From Candidatus Zixiibacteriota bacterium (GTDB lineage Bacteria > Zixibacteria > MSB-5A5 > GN15 > JAAZOE01): a stretch of 59,426 bases of DNA. The stretch lies in the NCBI GenBank assembly GCA_036480375.1, contig JAZGGI010000015.1, forward strand, positions 1 to 59,426, written 5' to 3'. A program made the translations under genes and the position numbers. How positions within the stretch are numbered: the first letter of the stretch is position 1; each line of letters begins with the position of its first letter. This document shows, one piece after another, positions 41,862 to 50,926 of this stretch. The notes below the pieces were generated by a model that saw only the letters and a program-made list of their open reading frames with translations, did no database searches and was not told the origin of the DNA.

Positions 41862-42628
41862 TTCACAAAACCGCGATTATATCGGAAGATGCCCGGCTGC
41901 ATGAAACGGTCGAAGTCGGACCGTATGCGATAATAGAAGGTAATGTCGAGATAGATGAAGGTTGCAGTATCGGACCTCACGTCCAGATTGCGCCCGGAGC
42001 CCGTCTCGGCAAAAATGTTCAGGTATTCCAGGGCGCTGTCGTTGGTTCCATCCCGCAGGATTTGAAATTCGAAGGGGAAGAGTCGCTGGCTATTATCGGC
42101 GATGGAACGAGAATAAGAGAATACGCTACCGTTAATCGGGGTACTTCGGAAAGTGGTTCGACCGATGTCGGTGAAAATTGCCTTTTGATGGCTTATGCTC
42201 ATGTCGCCCATGACTGCAAATTAGGCGATAACGTTATCATGGCCAATTCGGTCAATTTGGGTGGGCACGTTTATATCGGCGATTACGCCATTGTTGGCGG
42301 CGTGGTTCCAGTACATCAATTTGTAAAAATCGGGACGCATTCCATGGTCGGCGGTGGCTTTCGAGTGGTGCAGGACTTATGCCCTTATTCAATGGCGGGA
42401 GGATACCCCCTCAAAATAGCGGGACTGAATATTATCGGTCTGCGTCGGAGGGATTTCCCCCGAGAATCAATAAAAATACTGCGGGAAGTATTTAAAATAC
42501 TGTTTTTTTCGAATTTGAATACATCACAGGCGGTAGAAAAAATAAAGAACGAGATTGAACTTATTGATGAAGTTAATGAAATTTTTCAATTTATTAAGGC
42601 GTCAACGCGAGGGCTGGTCAAAGCGTAA
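41858..42628 (+). CDS. lpxA: UDP-GlcNAc acyltransferase
   Basis: This 256-residue left-handed beta-helix enzyme has hexapeptide repeats throughout (KTAIISEDARLHETVEVGPY) and the catalytic His in LLMAYAHVAHDCKLGD (His118, equivalent to E. coli His125). Its C-terminal helical part (about 190-256) includes GLRRRDFPRESIKILREVFK. It adds the first hydroxyacyl chain to UDP-GlcNAc or a 3-amino variant. It overlaps lpxC/fabZ by 4 bases (ATGA). Confidence 0.96.
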   Translation: MIHKTAIISEDARLHETVEVGPYAIIEGNVEIDEGCSIGPHVQIAPGARLGKNVQVFQGAVVGSIPQDLKFEGEESLAIIGDGTRIREYATVNRGTSESGSTDVGENCLLMAYAHVAHDCKLGDNVIMANSVNLGGHVYIGDYAIVGGVVPVHQFVKIGTHSMVGGGFRVVQDLCPYSMAGGYPLKIAGLNIIGLRRRDFPRESIKILREVFKILFFSNLNTSQAVEKIKNEIELIDEVNEIFQFIKASTRGLVKA

Positions 42629-42656
42629 ATAGGTTCAGTAAATTCTTAAATTTTTG

Positions 42657-42680
42657 CCGCCCTTAGGGGTGGTTTTGTTT
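42657..42680 (+). terminator. Weak terminator-like hairpin between lpxA and the oxidoreductase gene
   Basis: CCGCCC (42657-42662) / GGGTGG (42667-42672) with a tight loop, then TTTTGTTT. It may attenuate downstream lpx genes. Confidence 0.4.
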
Positions 42681-42690
42681 ATATAGTGAT

Positions 42691-43686
42691 ATGGATAAAA
42701 TAAAATATGGAGTTATAGGAGTCGGAGCCCTGGGACGGCATCATGCCCGATGGGCCGGTCAAATATCATTATTTGATTTTCAGGGCATCTATGATATCGA
42801 TAACGCCTGCATGGAGGAAGTGTCGCGCGAAATTGGTTGCAGGACTTTTGTGAGTTCTGACGAATTAATCAAAAATTGTGATGCCGTGTCAATCGCCGCG
42901 ACGACGTCATATCATTATGATATTGCCCTGAAAGTAATTGCACAAAACAAACATCTCCTGATCGAAAAACCGATTACGGCTACAATCGAACAAGCCGATG
43001 AGATTATCAAATACGCCGAGGAAGCGGGAGTCAAGCTCATGGTTGGGCATATCGAGAGGTTTAATCCGGCCGTTGAAAAGTTAAGCGATTTCGATATTCG
43101 TCCCAGTTTTATCGAAGCTCATCGCTTAGCCAAATTTAATCCTCGCGGAGCCGACGTCGCCGTTGTTCTGGATTTGATGATTCACGATATCGACCTGTCG
43201 CTTTATTTTATAAAATCGCCAATTAAAGAAATTTCCGCCTCAGCGGTAAAAATCGTTTCCGACAGTGAGGATATCGCCAACGCTCGGCTGATTTTTGAAA
43301 ACGGCGCCGTGGCCAATCTGACCGCCAGCCGTATTTCACTGAACGCTATGCGAAAGTTGCGGATATTCCAAACATCCGGTTATTTTTCACTCGATCTGGC
43401 TGAAAAACAGGTCGATGTTTACCGGCTGGTCGACCGGTCGTCATCTCCATCAGGGGATTCTATGATTCCACTGGGGGATTCGGGAAAAAATATCGGATAC
43501 CGGCAGTTGGGCGATAAACAGGTCGACATGCTTGAGGCCGAATTGATATCGTTTGGCGAATCGATTATAAATGACGCGCCGGTCGCTATATCGGGACGCG
43601 AAGGACGCGATGCCCTTGCGGTCGCATTGGATGTAATCGCCAAAAGCAGGATCGCAGCCGACAGGCTAAAAGCCAATGAGCGATAA
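42691..43686 (+). CDS. Gfo/Idh/MocA-family oxidoreductase in the lpx operon
   Basis: This 331-residue NAD-dependent oxidoreductase has the Rossmann motif GVIGVGALGRHHARW at the N-terminus, KHLLIEKPITAT at the usual Lys position and HIERFNPAVEKL. The family oxidises sugar nucleotides. Members within lpx operons include GnnA, which with the aminotransferase GnnB makes UDP-GlcNAc3N for amide-linked lipid A. No gnnB lies here, so the product is uncertain. It overlaps lpxB by 11 bases. Confidence 0.88.
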   Translation: MDKIKYGVIGVGALGRHHARWAGQISLFDFQGIYDIDNACMEEVSREIGCRTFVSSDELIKNCDAVSIAATTSYHYDIALKVIAQNKHLLIEKPITATIEQADEIIKYAEEAGVKLMVGHIERFNPAVEKLSDFDIRPSFIEAHRLAKFNPRGADVAVVLDLMIHDIDLSLYFIKSPIKEISASAVKIVSDSEDIANARLIFENGAVANLTASRISLNAMRKLRIFQTSGYFSLDLAEKQVDVYRLVDRSSSPSGDSMIPLGDSGKNIGYRQLGDKQVDMLEAELISFGESIINDAPVAISGREGRDALAVALDVIAKSRIAADRLKANER

Positions 43687-44815
43687 AAAATCCATATTTA
43701 TCTGTGCCGGAGATCCTTCAGCCGATTTCCCCGGAAAAAACCTCATTGAGGAAATAAAACGCTGCGATAGTAATATAGACATTTTCGGGCTGGGTGGTCC
43801 GATAATGCAGGAGGCGGGGTTATCCTCGCTGGCCGATTATAAAAAACTTGCCGTTTTGGGATTCTGGGAAATTATCCCGCAGGTATTTTTCTTTAGAAAA
43901 TTGTTAAAACAGGCTGTTATAAAAATTGAAAATAGCAATCCAATGGCGGTAATACTAATCGATTATCCCGGATTTAATCTTCGATTAGCTCGGCGAATCA
44001 AACATCTTGGTATCCCGATTATTTACTATATTTCGCCCCAGGTGTGGGCCTGGGGTAAAAAGCGACTGGCTCAAATAAAATATCTGGTTGATCTGATGCT
44101 CGTTATTTTCCCCTTTGAGGAAGAATTTTATCGGCGACATCAAATACCTGTCAAATTCGTTGGCCATCCGATTATAGATCGATATCAGGACTTTCCTGAT
44201 GCCGAAACATGCCGGGATAAATTGAAAATTGAATCGGGCAAAAAACTTATCGCATTACTGCCCGGGTCCCGAATTCAGGAAGTCAAGCGAATGCTTCCGG
44301 TAATGATTGAATCGGCAAAACGCTTATCGCATTATGAATCTCATCCGGAATTTATTGTTGCGGGAGTGGATAATGTCCCTCGTTCCATTTATGATAATAT
44401 TATCTCCGGTTCAGAAATAAGGATGATAATCGGGCAAACGCCGGAGATAATCAATGCCGCTGATTTGGTAATTACATCATCGGGAACGGCGACGGTCGAA
44501 ATCGCCTATTTCGGCACCCCCATGGTGGTAATATATAAAACCGGCGTATTGACATTCCGCATCGCCAAATGGCTGATATCTCTCGATTCAATTGCGATGG
44601 TGAATATCATTGCGGGGAGAAAAATCGTTCCTGAATTGATTCAGGATGATGCGTCGGTCGCGAATATCACCCGGGAGGCAATTTCATTTTTGTCTGATAA
44701 TGAAAAATATAATCGTACCGTAAAAGATTTGAACGCGGTTCAGATAAAACTGGGAGAAGGCGATAGCGGTCGTCGTACAGTTGAGGCAATTAACGAAATT
44801 ATTTCGATATGCTAA
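43676..44815 (+). CDS. lpxB: Lipid-A-disaccharide synthase
   Basis: This 379-residue GT19 enzyme has the early SIFICAGDPSADFPGKNLIE motif, YYISPQVWAWGKKRL (about 118-132), FVGHPIIDRY, ALLPGSRIQEVKRMLP and the C-terminal SGTATVEIAYFGTPMVV. It joins UDP-2,3-diacyl-GlcN to lipid X on the inner membrane. The start overlaps the upstream gene; the next gene overlaps it by 7 bases. Confidence 0.96.
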   Translation: MSDKKSIFICAGDPSADFPGKNLIEEIKRCDSNIDIFGLGGPIMQEAGLSSLADYKKLAVLGFWEIIPQVFFFRKLLKQAVIKIENSNPMAVILIDYPGFNLRLARRIKHLGIPIIYYISPQVWAWGKKRLAQIKYLVDLMLVIFPFEEEFYRRHQIPVKFVGHPIIDRYQDFPDAETCRDKLKIESGKKLIALLPGSRIQEVKRMLPVMIESAKRLSHYESHPEFIVAGVDNVPRSIYDNIISGSEIRMIIGQTPEIINAADLVITSSGTATVEIAYFGTPMVVIYKTGVLTFRIAKWLISLDSIAMVNIIAGRKIVPELIQDDASVANITREAISFLSDNEKYNRTVKDLNAVQIKLGEGDSGRRTVEAINEIISIC

Positions 44816-46086
44816 TTGTTTACAAGATAATATTGAATGTAGGATATTTGTTGTGCTGGCCATACTTCGCAATTAAAACCGGCACAAGCGAGGAATGGCG
44901 ACAGCGGCGCGCGATAACTCCTGAAAAATATCTACCCACTGATACCTATCAGGATGAAGAAATCACCAAAAAAATATTGCTCTGGCTCCATGCGTCTTCG
45001 GTGGGTGAAATAAAAGTTCTGGAACGATTGATAATGGCGCTTAAAAAAACTGATAATAAATTTGAGTATTGTGTTTCTACCTATACCAGAACCGGACAGG
45101 AATTAGCCCGTACTGTTTTCTCAGACGCTCGGGCGGTTTTTTATTTTCCCCTTGATTGTTATTTTCCGCTCAGAAGATTATTCAATAAGTTCAAACCAGA
45201 TGGCATTGTGATTGTCGAAACTGAAATCTGGCCTTATTTTTTGAGTTTCTGCCGCATAAAGGATATTCCGATTATTCTTGCCAACGGCCGTCTGTCCGAA
45301 AAATCGCAGAGGAGGTATCGTATATTTAAGATCGCGCTGAAAGGGTTATTTTCAATTTACAGGAAATTTGTTGTTCAGACGGATACGGATGCCAAACGAA
45401 TGGAAGCTATCGGGGCTAATCCGGATAAAATAATTATCGGCGGCAATATCAAACATGATAGCAATAATATTGATGAGCAAGGTAATTCAAGAAAGACAGT
45501 TCGGGGAAAGCTCGATATAGATAATGATGCAACATTTTTTATCGCCGCATCCACCCGTACGGGCGAAGAAGAACAGATTTGCAAAGCTCTGAAACAAATA
45601 AAGCGCTTTCCGAGAAATGTTAAAACACTTATCGCTCCCAGGCATTTGGAGAGAATAAGCGAAGTAAAAGATATTCTTAACTCTTTTGATTATTCATTTA
45701 TTTTATATTCGGAATTAAATGAGCGGAAGCAAGCTCCCGACGAGATCATCCTTATGGATCGCATGGGCGTTCTGGCTGATTTATTTTACGGCGCGAATAT
45801 TGCCTTTGTGGGAGGAACTCTGGCGGATATCGGCGGTCACAATATAATGGAGCCGGTTTTGGCCGGCACGCCGGTTTTATTTGGGCCGTCACTTAACAAC
45901 GTCCGCGACGCATCCGAGCAAATCCTGGCCAATAATTGGGGCGCGATGATAAGGAATGGTGAAAACCTTACGGAGATGCTGGAGCAGTTCGTAAATGGTA
46001 ACCTGAAATTCGAGAAGTATGCGGCAAATAATAAATCAGTAGCCGATATGACCGCCGAAATTATTGTCAGGGAATTCGGGTTATGA
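44809..46086 (+). CDS. waaA: Kdo transferase
   Basis: This 425-residue WaaA/KdtA has a membrane-anchoring N-terminus (IILNVGYLLCWPYFAI), LHASSVGEIKVLE with the catalytic Glu, IVIVETEIWPYFLSFC, IIIGGNIKHD and the C-terminal FVGGTLADIGGHNIMEPVLA. It adds Kdo to lipid IVA. It overlaps lpxB by 7 and lpxK by 4 bases. Confidence 0.95.
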   Translation: MLIVYKIILNVGYLLCWPYFAIKTGTSEEWRQRRAITPEKYLPTDTYQDEEITKKILLWLHASSVGEIKVLERLIMALKKTDNKFEYCVSTYTRTGQELARTVFSDARAVFYFPLDCYFPLRRLFNKFKPDGIVIVETEIWPYFLSFCRIKDIPIILANGRLSEKSQRRYRIFKIALKGLFSIYRKFVVQTDTDAKRMEAIGANPDKIIIGGNIKHDSNNIDEQGNSRKTVRGKLDIDNDATFFIAASTRTGEEEQICKALKQIKRFPRNVKTLIAPRHLERISEVKDILNSFDYSFILYSELNERKQAPDEIILMDRMGVLADLFYGANIAFVGGTLADIGGHNIMEPVLAGTPVLFGPSLNNVRDASEQILANNWGAMIRNGENLTEMLEQFVNGNLKFEKYAANNKSVADMTAEIIVREFGL

Positions 46087-47180
46087 AAAGGTTCTGGGAA
46101 ATTATCATTGATTCTCGAGGAAGCGACCGCTTTTATTGCTTTCCGTTTCTGATTTTATTCAGAATTATTACGCCTATTTATCGGTTTTTCTCCGGGCTTA
46201 ATTTGAGTAAACGAAAAAAGCGATGCTCACGTGAATGGGAAGCCCGTATTATATCGGTGGGGAATATATCCGTCGGCGGAACGGGAAAGACGCCGATTGT
46301 CATATGGCTGGCACGATATTTTCTGGAACGAGGCAAAAAAGTCGCTATTGTTCATTCCGGTTACGGGCGTTCATCGGATGATAACATTATAATTGGGCCA
46401 GGCGTATCTGACAGGATTAATTATAAGGCTGTCGGGGATGAAACGGCCATGATGGCGACGCATCTACCGGATGCGGGATTTGCCGTCGGCCGGGATAAGA
46501 AAAAAATGGTCAGACTGGCCGATGAAAAATTATCGCCCGATATTATCATAATCGATGACGGCTATCAGCGGCTTGATGTTCAAAAAGACCTTGATTTGGT
46601 AATTTTACCTGTGGGAATATTCAATAACAATTCGAAAATTGCCAAACGGACTTATCGAATGTTTCCTTCCGGAAGATTGCGTGAACCTCTTGATTCAATA
46701 TCCCGAGCAGACGGGATAATGTTCGTCCAAAGCGGGGATAAAGATATCGATAATTCCATTCAAAGATATCGAGATTTTAATATCAAAGCTCCCTGCCTGA
46801 TTTGGGAATTTTCACTGGAAGGCGTAACGCTTGATAATCGACAAGTAACGTTATCAGAGTTAAAAAATCGCAAGCCGTTTTTATTTGCCGGAATCGGTTC
46901 ATTTTCTCGCCTGATTACGATGCTTGCGGAGTGCGAAGTCGAATTGGCGGGCTCGTATAGTTTTGGTGATCATTACAACTATGATAAATTGGATTTCTCT
47001 CATCTCCGGGATTTATCCAATAGTTGCGGGGCCGACTGCTATTTGACAACCGCCAAAGACATGGTTAAATTACCGCTTGAAGGTCTTGATAATCCGATTT
47101 ATACGCTGGCTCTTAACGTAGAACCGGCTGACGAGGCGATTCTGAACAATATTCTAAGTAGAGTGGACAATGAAAAATGA
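46083..47180 (+). CDS. lpxK: Tetraacyldisaccharide 4'-kinase
   Basis: This 365-residue P-loop kinase has an N-terminal membrane segment, ISVGNISVGGTGKTPIVIW (Walker A, about 60-78), IVHSGYGRSSDDN, VGDETAMMA and IIIDDGYQRLDVQKDLD. It phosphorylates the lipid A disaccharide. The start overlaps waaA and the end overlaps nadB by 11 bases. Confidence 0.95.
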   Translation: MKRFWEIIIDSRGSDRFYCFPFLILFRIITPIYRFFSGLNLSKRKKRCSREWEARIISVGNISVGGTGKTPIVIWLARYFLERGKKVAIVHSGYGRSSDDNIIIGPGVSDRINYKAVGDETAMMATHLPDAGFAVGRDKKKMVRLADEKLSPDIIIIDDGYQRLDVQKDLDLVILPVGIFNNNSKIAKRTYRMFPSGRLREPLDSISRADGIMFVQSGDKDIDNSIQRYRDFNIKAPCLIWEFSLEGVTLDNRQVTLSELKNRKPFLFAGIGSFSRLITMLAECEVELAGSYSFGDHYNYDKLDFSHLRDLSNSCGADCYLTTAKDMVKLPLEGLDNPIYTLALNVEPADEAILNNILSRVDNEK

Positions 47181-48786
47181 ATATGATTTTCTCATTATAG
47201 GTTCCGGAATCGCGGGATTGTCATTCGCGTTGAAAGTGGCCGATTATGGCAGCGTCGCGATTATTACCAAAAAGGAAGAAACGGAATCGAATACCAACTA
47301 TGCCCAGGGGGGAATTGCTTCGGTTATGTCTCCCCATGACAGCTTTGAATCGCATCTGGCCGATACTCTAACAGCCGGGGCCGGGCTATGTAAAGAGGAA
47401 GTCGTTGAAACGATTATCAAGGCCGGCCCGGCCTGCGTTGAGCGATTAAAAGAGATTGGCGTCAAATTCACCCGAAACCGAGTCGGAGATCGCTTTTCTC
47501 TGGGGCGCGAAGGAGGGCATTCTCATAAACGAGTCGTCCACGCCGATGATCTGACCGGTCGGGAAATTGAGAGAGCCCTGGTGACGGCCTGCCACGAGCA
47601 TAAAAACATATCCCTGTTTTCCAATCATATCGCCGTCGATTTGATAGCATTTGAATTTCAAGGGAAAACAATTTGCGGCGGAGCTTATGTATTTAATCCT
47701 CATAATCAAGATCGGATAACCATCCGTTCGGCAATTACAATGCTTGCCGCCGGCGGAAGCGGGCAGGTTTATCGGCATACCACCAATCCCCGTATTGCCA
47801 CCGGCGATGGCGTTGCCATGGCGTTTCGGGCCGGAGCCGACGTTGCCAATATGGAATTTATTCAGTTTCATCCCACGACGCTATCGGTCATCGGTAAAAG
47901 GACTTTTTTGATTTCCGAGGCAGTTCGGGGCGAGGGCGCCGTTTTGCGTACCAGCGACGGTGAGGCATTCATGGAAAAATATCATCCCATGAAGGACTTA
48001 GCGCCCAGGGATATTGTCGCGCGCGCAATAGATACCGAATTGAAGCAATCGGGACAGGATAATGTCTGGCTGGATTTAAGGCATATTTCGTCCGAACACA
48101 TAAAAACTCGATTCCCCAATATTTATATACACTGCCTCGAAGAAGGCATCGATATTACCCGTGATTTAATCTCGGTTGTTCCGGCCGCGCATTATCTTTG
48201 CGGTGGAGTCGTGGCCGATATCCGCGGGCGGACTGGGATCGATCGATTATTCGCATGTGGTGAAACTGCCTGTACCGGAATGCATGGCGCCAATCGTCTG
48301 GCCTCTAATTCGCTTCTGGAAGCGGTCGCTACCGCCGAAATGGCCGCCGATCAGGCAGTGACGGATTTCAAATCATCCGAATTACCCGAACCGCCTAAAT
48401 TAGTTTTCCCTCATCCCGGACAACCGAAAGCTCCTCGCGAACGAGTCATTTTGATGCATAACCGACGCGAACTTAAACGAATCTTGTGGGATTGTGTTGG
48501 CATCGTCCGCAGTTCATATCTTCTCGAAGAAGCCGCCGAGCGTATGGCGGTAGTCAGAACCAGCGTCAGCCGCTATTTTCAATCGCATTCATTATCATAT
48601 CCGAGTATTGAACTGCGAAACATGGCTCTGATCGCTTGTCTTATAATCGAAGGAGCGAGTATGCGCAAGGAATCGCGCGGTCTGCATTATACGACAGATT
48701 ATCCCGATATGGACGATGCCAATTGGAAGAAGGATACGGTCTTAAACAAAAAAGGGACGTGCCGATGGATCGACAGCATGAACTGA
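47170..48786 (+). CDS. nadB: L-aspartate oxidase
   Basis: This 538-residue flavoprotein has the FAD motif FLIIGSGIAGLSFALKVAD at the N-terminus, TNYAQGGIASVM, GGHSHKRVVHADDLTGREIE and ANMEFIQFHPTTL. YLCGGVVADIRGRTG and RLASNSLLEAVA follow, then the C-terminal helical domain. It makes iminoaspartate for NAD synthesis with NadA. nadA and nadC are not in the window. It overlaps lpxK by 11 bases and guaA by 22, so it appears to be part of the same transcript. Confidence 0.95.
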   Translation: MKNEYDFLIIGSGIAGLSFALKVADYGSVAIITKKEETESNTNYAQGGIASVMSPHDSFESHLADTLTAGAGLCKEEVVETIIKAGPACVERLKEIGVKFTRNRVGDRFSLGREGGHSHKRVVHADDLTGREIERALVTACHEHKNISLFSNHIAVDLIAFEFQGKTICGGAYVFNPHNQDRITIRSAITMLAAGGSGQVYRHTTNPRIATGDGVAMAFRAGADVANMEFIQFHPTTLSVIGKRTFLISEAVRGEGAVLRTSDGEAFMEKYHPMKDLAPRDIVARAIDTELKQSGQDNVWLDLRHISSEHIKTRFPNIYIHCLEEGIDITRDLISVVPAAHYLCGGVVADIRGRTGIDRLFACGETACTGMHGANRLASNSLLEAVATAEMAADQAVTDFKSSELPEPPKLVFPHPGQPKAPRERVILMHNRRELKRILWDCVGIVRSSYLLEEAAERMAVVRTSVSRYFQSHSLSYPSIELRNMALIACLIIEGASMRKESRGLHYTTDYPDMDDANWKKDTVLNKKGTCRWIDSMN

Positions 48787-50306
48787 TACTGATTTTAGAT
48801 TTTGGTTCTCAATATACACAGCTTATCGCCCGACGTGTGCGGGAACAAAATGTCTATTGCGAAATTGTGCCATTTAACGCCGATTTATTAAAGTATGATG
48901 AGGCAAACCTAAAAGGATATATCCTTTCCGGCGGTCCGGCTTCGGTTCTCGACAATGACGCTCCCCGATTGCCTGCTTCATTTTTTGATTGTGATCTTCC
49001 GATTCTCGGCATCTGTTACGGACTGCATCTCATGGCCTTTAGGTTGGGCGGCGAATTATCCCGGGCCCAAAAGCGCGAATATGGTCGGGCTATGATTGAC
49101 ATCAAAAACGGCAGCGCGTTTTTGAAAGATGTGAATTCTCCCAGCCAGGTATGGATGAGCCACGGCGATTCTCTAACAAAGATGCCTGACGGATTTCAGA
49201 TTCTGGCTTCGACATCGGATATCCCGTATGCCGCTGTCGCCAACGAAGCAAGAAGGTTTTATGGCGTCCAGTTTCATCCCGAAGTCAAACACACTGATGA
49301 GGGCGCAAAAATAATTAAGAATTTCCTGTTTGATATATGCGGCGTATCCGGCGACTGGACGACCGAATCATTTATTGAATCATCGGTTAAATCGCTGCGT
49401 GCAACAATCGGCGATGACAAAGTTATTCTGGGAATCTCCGGCGGTGTGGATTCGACCGTTACGGCGGCGCTTTTGCAAAAAGCAGTCGGGAATCAAATGA
49501 CGGCGATTTTCGTCAATAACGGCCTTCTGCGCAAGGATGAATATGAAGATGTCATCGAATCATATAAGTCAATGGGGATAAATCTCAAATCGATGGACGC
49601 CTCGAAAAAATTTCTTGATAATTTGTCCGGTGTAGTCGATCCCGAAAAGAAACGCAAAATTATCGGGGAGACGTTTATCGAAGTCTTCGAAGATGCCGCT
49701 CGCGACGATGGTGATGCGAAGTATCTCGCCCAGGGGACACTTTATCCCGATGTAATCGAGTCGGTCAGCTTCAAAGGCCCGTCGGCGACGATTAAATCGC
49801 ATCATAACGTCGGGGGACTTCCCGAAAAGATGAATCTCAAAATCATCGAGCCGCTGCGGGAACTGTTCAAAGACGAGGTGCGTGCGCTGGGCCGCAAACT
49901 CGATCTTGCTCAGCAACTAATCGGGCGGCATCCGTTTCCAGGGCCGGGTCTGGCGGTTCGCATTCTCGGCGATATTACTGAAGAACGGTTGACTGTCTTG
50001 CGCGAAGCCGACGTGATTTATATATCGGAGCTTAAGGCGACCGGTCAGTATGATAAAATCTGGCAGGCGTTCGCGGTACTTCTTCCGGTGCAGTCGGTCG
50101 GCGTCATGGGCGATGAACGGACTTATGAAAACACGATCGCTCTTCGCGCGGTGACTTCCACCGATGGTATGACGGCTGACTGGGCGCATATTCCCAATGA
50201 TATTCTGGCTCGCATTTCAAATCGTATCATCAATGAAGTCAAAGGCGTCAACCGCGTCTGCTACGATATTTCCTCCAAACCCCCGGCCACAATAGAGTGG
50301 GAGTAG
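48765..50306 (+). CDS. guaA: GMP synthase (glutamine-hydrolysing)
   Basis: This 513-residue protein has a class I glutamine amidotransferase domain (ILGICYGLHLM with Cys84; QFHPEVKHT) and an ATP pyrophosphatase domain (P-loop ISGGVDSTVTAALL near residue 222), then the dimerisation domain with SHHNVGGLPEKMNLKIIEPL and IGRHPFPGPGLAVRILGD. It converts XMP to GMP. I start at ATG 48765 (MDRQHELILILDFGSQYTQL), which fits the family and follows GGGAC. The frame is open further upstream only because it overlaps nadB. Confidence 0.97.
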   Translation: MDRQHELILILDFGSQYTQLIARRVREQNVYCEIVPFNADLLKYDEANLKGYILSGGPASVLDNDAPRLPASFFDCDLPILGICYGLHLMAFRLGGELSRAQKREYGRAMIDIKNGSAFLKDVNSPSQVWMSHGDSLTKMPDGFQILASTSDIPYAAVANEARRFYGVQFHPEVKHTDEGAKIIKNFLFDICGVSGDWTTESFIESSVKSLRATIGDDKVILGISGGVDSTVTAALLQKAVGNQMTAIFVNNGLLRKDEYEDVIESYKSMGINLKSMDASKKFLDNLSGVVDPEKKRKIIGETFIEVFEDAARDDGDAKYLAQGTLYPDVIESVSFKGPSATIKSHHNVGGLPEKMNLKIIEPLRELFKDEVRALGRKLDLAQQLIGRHPFPGPGLAVRILGDITEERLTVLREADVIYISELKATGQYDKIWQAFAVLLPVQSVGVMGDERTYENTIALRAVTSTDGMTADWAHIPNDILARISNRIINEVKGVNRVCYDISSKPPATIEWE

Positions 50307-50308
50307 CG

Positions 50309-50327
50309 CAGGCAAAGGCCTGTTTTT
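50309..50327 (+). terminator. Terminator-like hairpin after guaA
   Basis: CAGGC (50309-50313) / GCCTG (50318-50322), then five T. It also belongs to the dispersed ACAGGC/GCCTGT repeat family, so the repeat may double as a terminator. Confidence 0.55.
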
Positions 50328-50344
50328 GTGCTGTCACGCGGTCA

Positions 50345-50442
50345 ATTCGATTTTTTCAATAGTTATCCACATTTTCATTTTTGAAAATTCCTTGTAATTT
50401 ATTGTTGTGTATTTGGTTGCGGGGAATTGGGTTCGTTTTGTC
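50345..50442 (+). repeat. 98-bp dispersed repeat copy 1, with a DnaA-box match
   Basis: It matches 59152-59250 in the same direction over nearly the whole length. The first ~60 bases are almost identical, the last part shares GAATTGGGTTCGTTTTGT. Both contain TTATCCACA (50363-50371), an exact match to the E. coli DnaA-box consensus. Confidence 0.75.
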
Positions 50443-50570
50443 CTTTTCGCAGGCGGGGGTCTGTTTTCTGCTGTCGGGGATGTCATGGCTGTCGCGCGGT
50501 CTATCTGGTTTTGTTGCCAATTGATATATTTGACAGGATCGCAGAGTTTATATGCTATGGTACTATTGTG

Positions 50571-50623
50571 AAAATGGGTTTGTTTCCTCAGATTAACGTT
50601 TTTGGTCATATCAACTCGGTGGT
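50571..50623 (+). repeat. 53-bp dispersed repeat, copy 2
   Basis: Inverted copy of 16791-16844 (core TCCTCAGATTAACG). Non-coding. Confidence 0.7.
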
Positions 50624-50810
50624 GATTCTTAACAGGCGTATGCCTTTCCCACGATGGATTTTCCCCTACCAGGCCCCCGCCTGTCTTGAGAGGGCAGGCT
50701 CGCCTGGTTGTGCCCAGCGTAACCGGACGGGGTGTGTTTAGTTTATTTGCCTGTTCCATCTTACTAATGCGGATTGTTTCGGAAACAACGGGGAACTTAA
50801 TGAATAATTG

Positions 50811-50839
50811 TTGACAAATCTGGCGATAATCTGTATTTT
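50811..50839 (+). promoter_or_regulatory. Promoter of the secreted propeller gene
   Basis: TTGACA (50811-50816), 17-base spacer, TATTTT (50834-50839), about 90 bases before the ATG at 50927. Confidence 0.65.
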
Positions 50840-50926
50840 ATTCATGATTGCTACTCTTCTTGTGTGATTGCAGCGGCAAATGTATAATACTTATTGATTA
50901 GCCATAAATATTTAAAGGGCGTAAGT

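Larger units (their letters stand above)
50307..50926. other. Gene-free spacer rich in dispersed repeats
   Basis: No gene is supported. In order: CAGGC/GCCTG terminator (50309-50327), a 98-base repeat shared with 59.15 kb (50345-50442), more CAGGC-type palindromes (about 50450-50465 and 50668-50682), the 53-base block shared inverted with 16.8 kb (50571-50623), an orphan promoter-like TTGACA-17-TGCTAT (50530-50558), and the promoter of the next gene. Confidence 0.55.

Noticed and set aside
50363-50371. Replication origin suggested by a DnaA box
   Set aside because: Only one box per repeat copy, no dnaA/dnaN neighbourhood and no box cluster.
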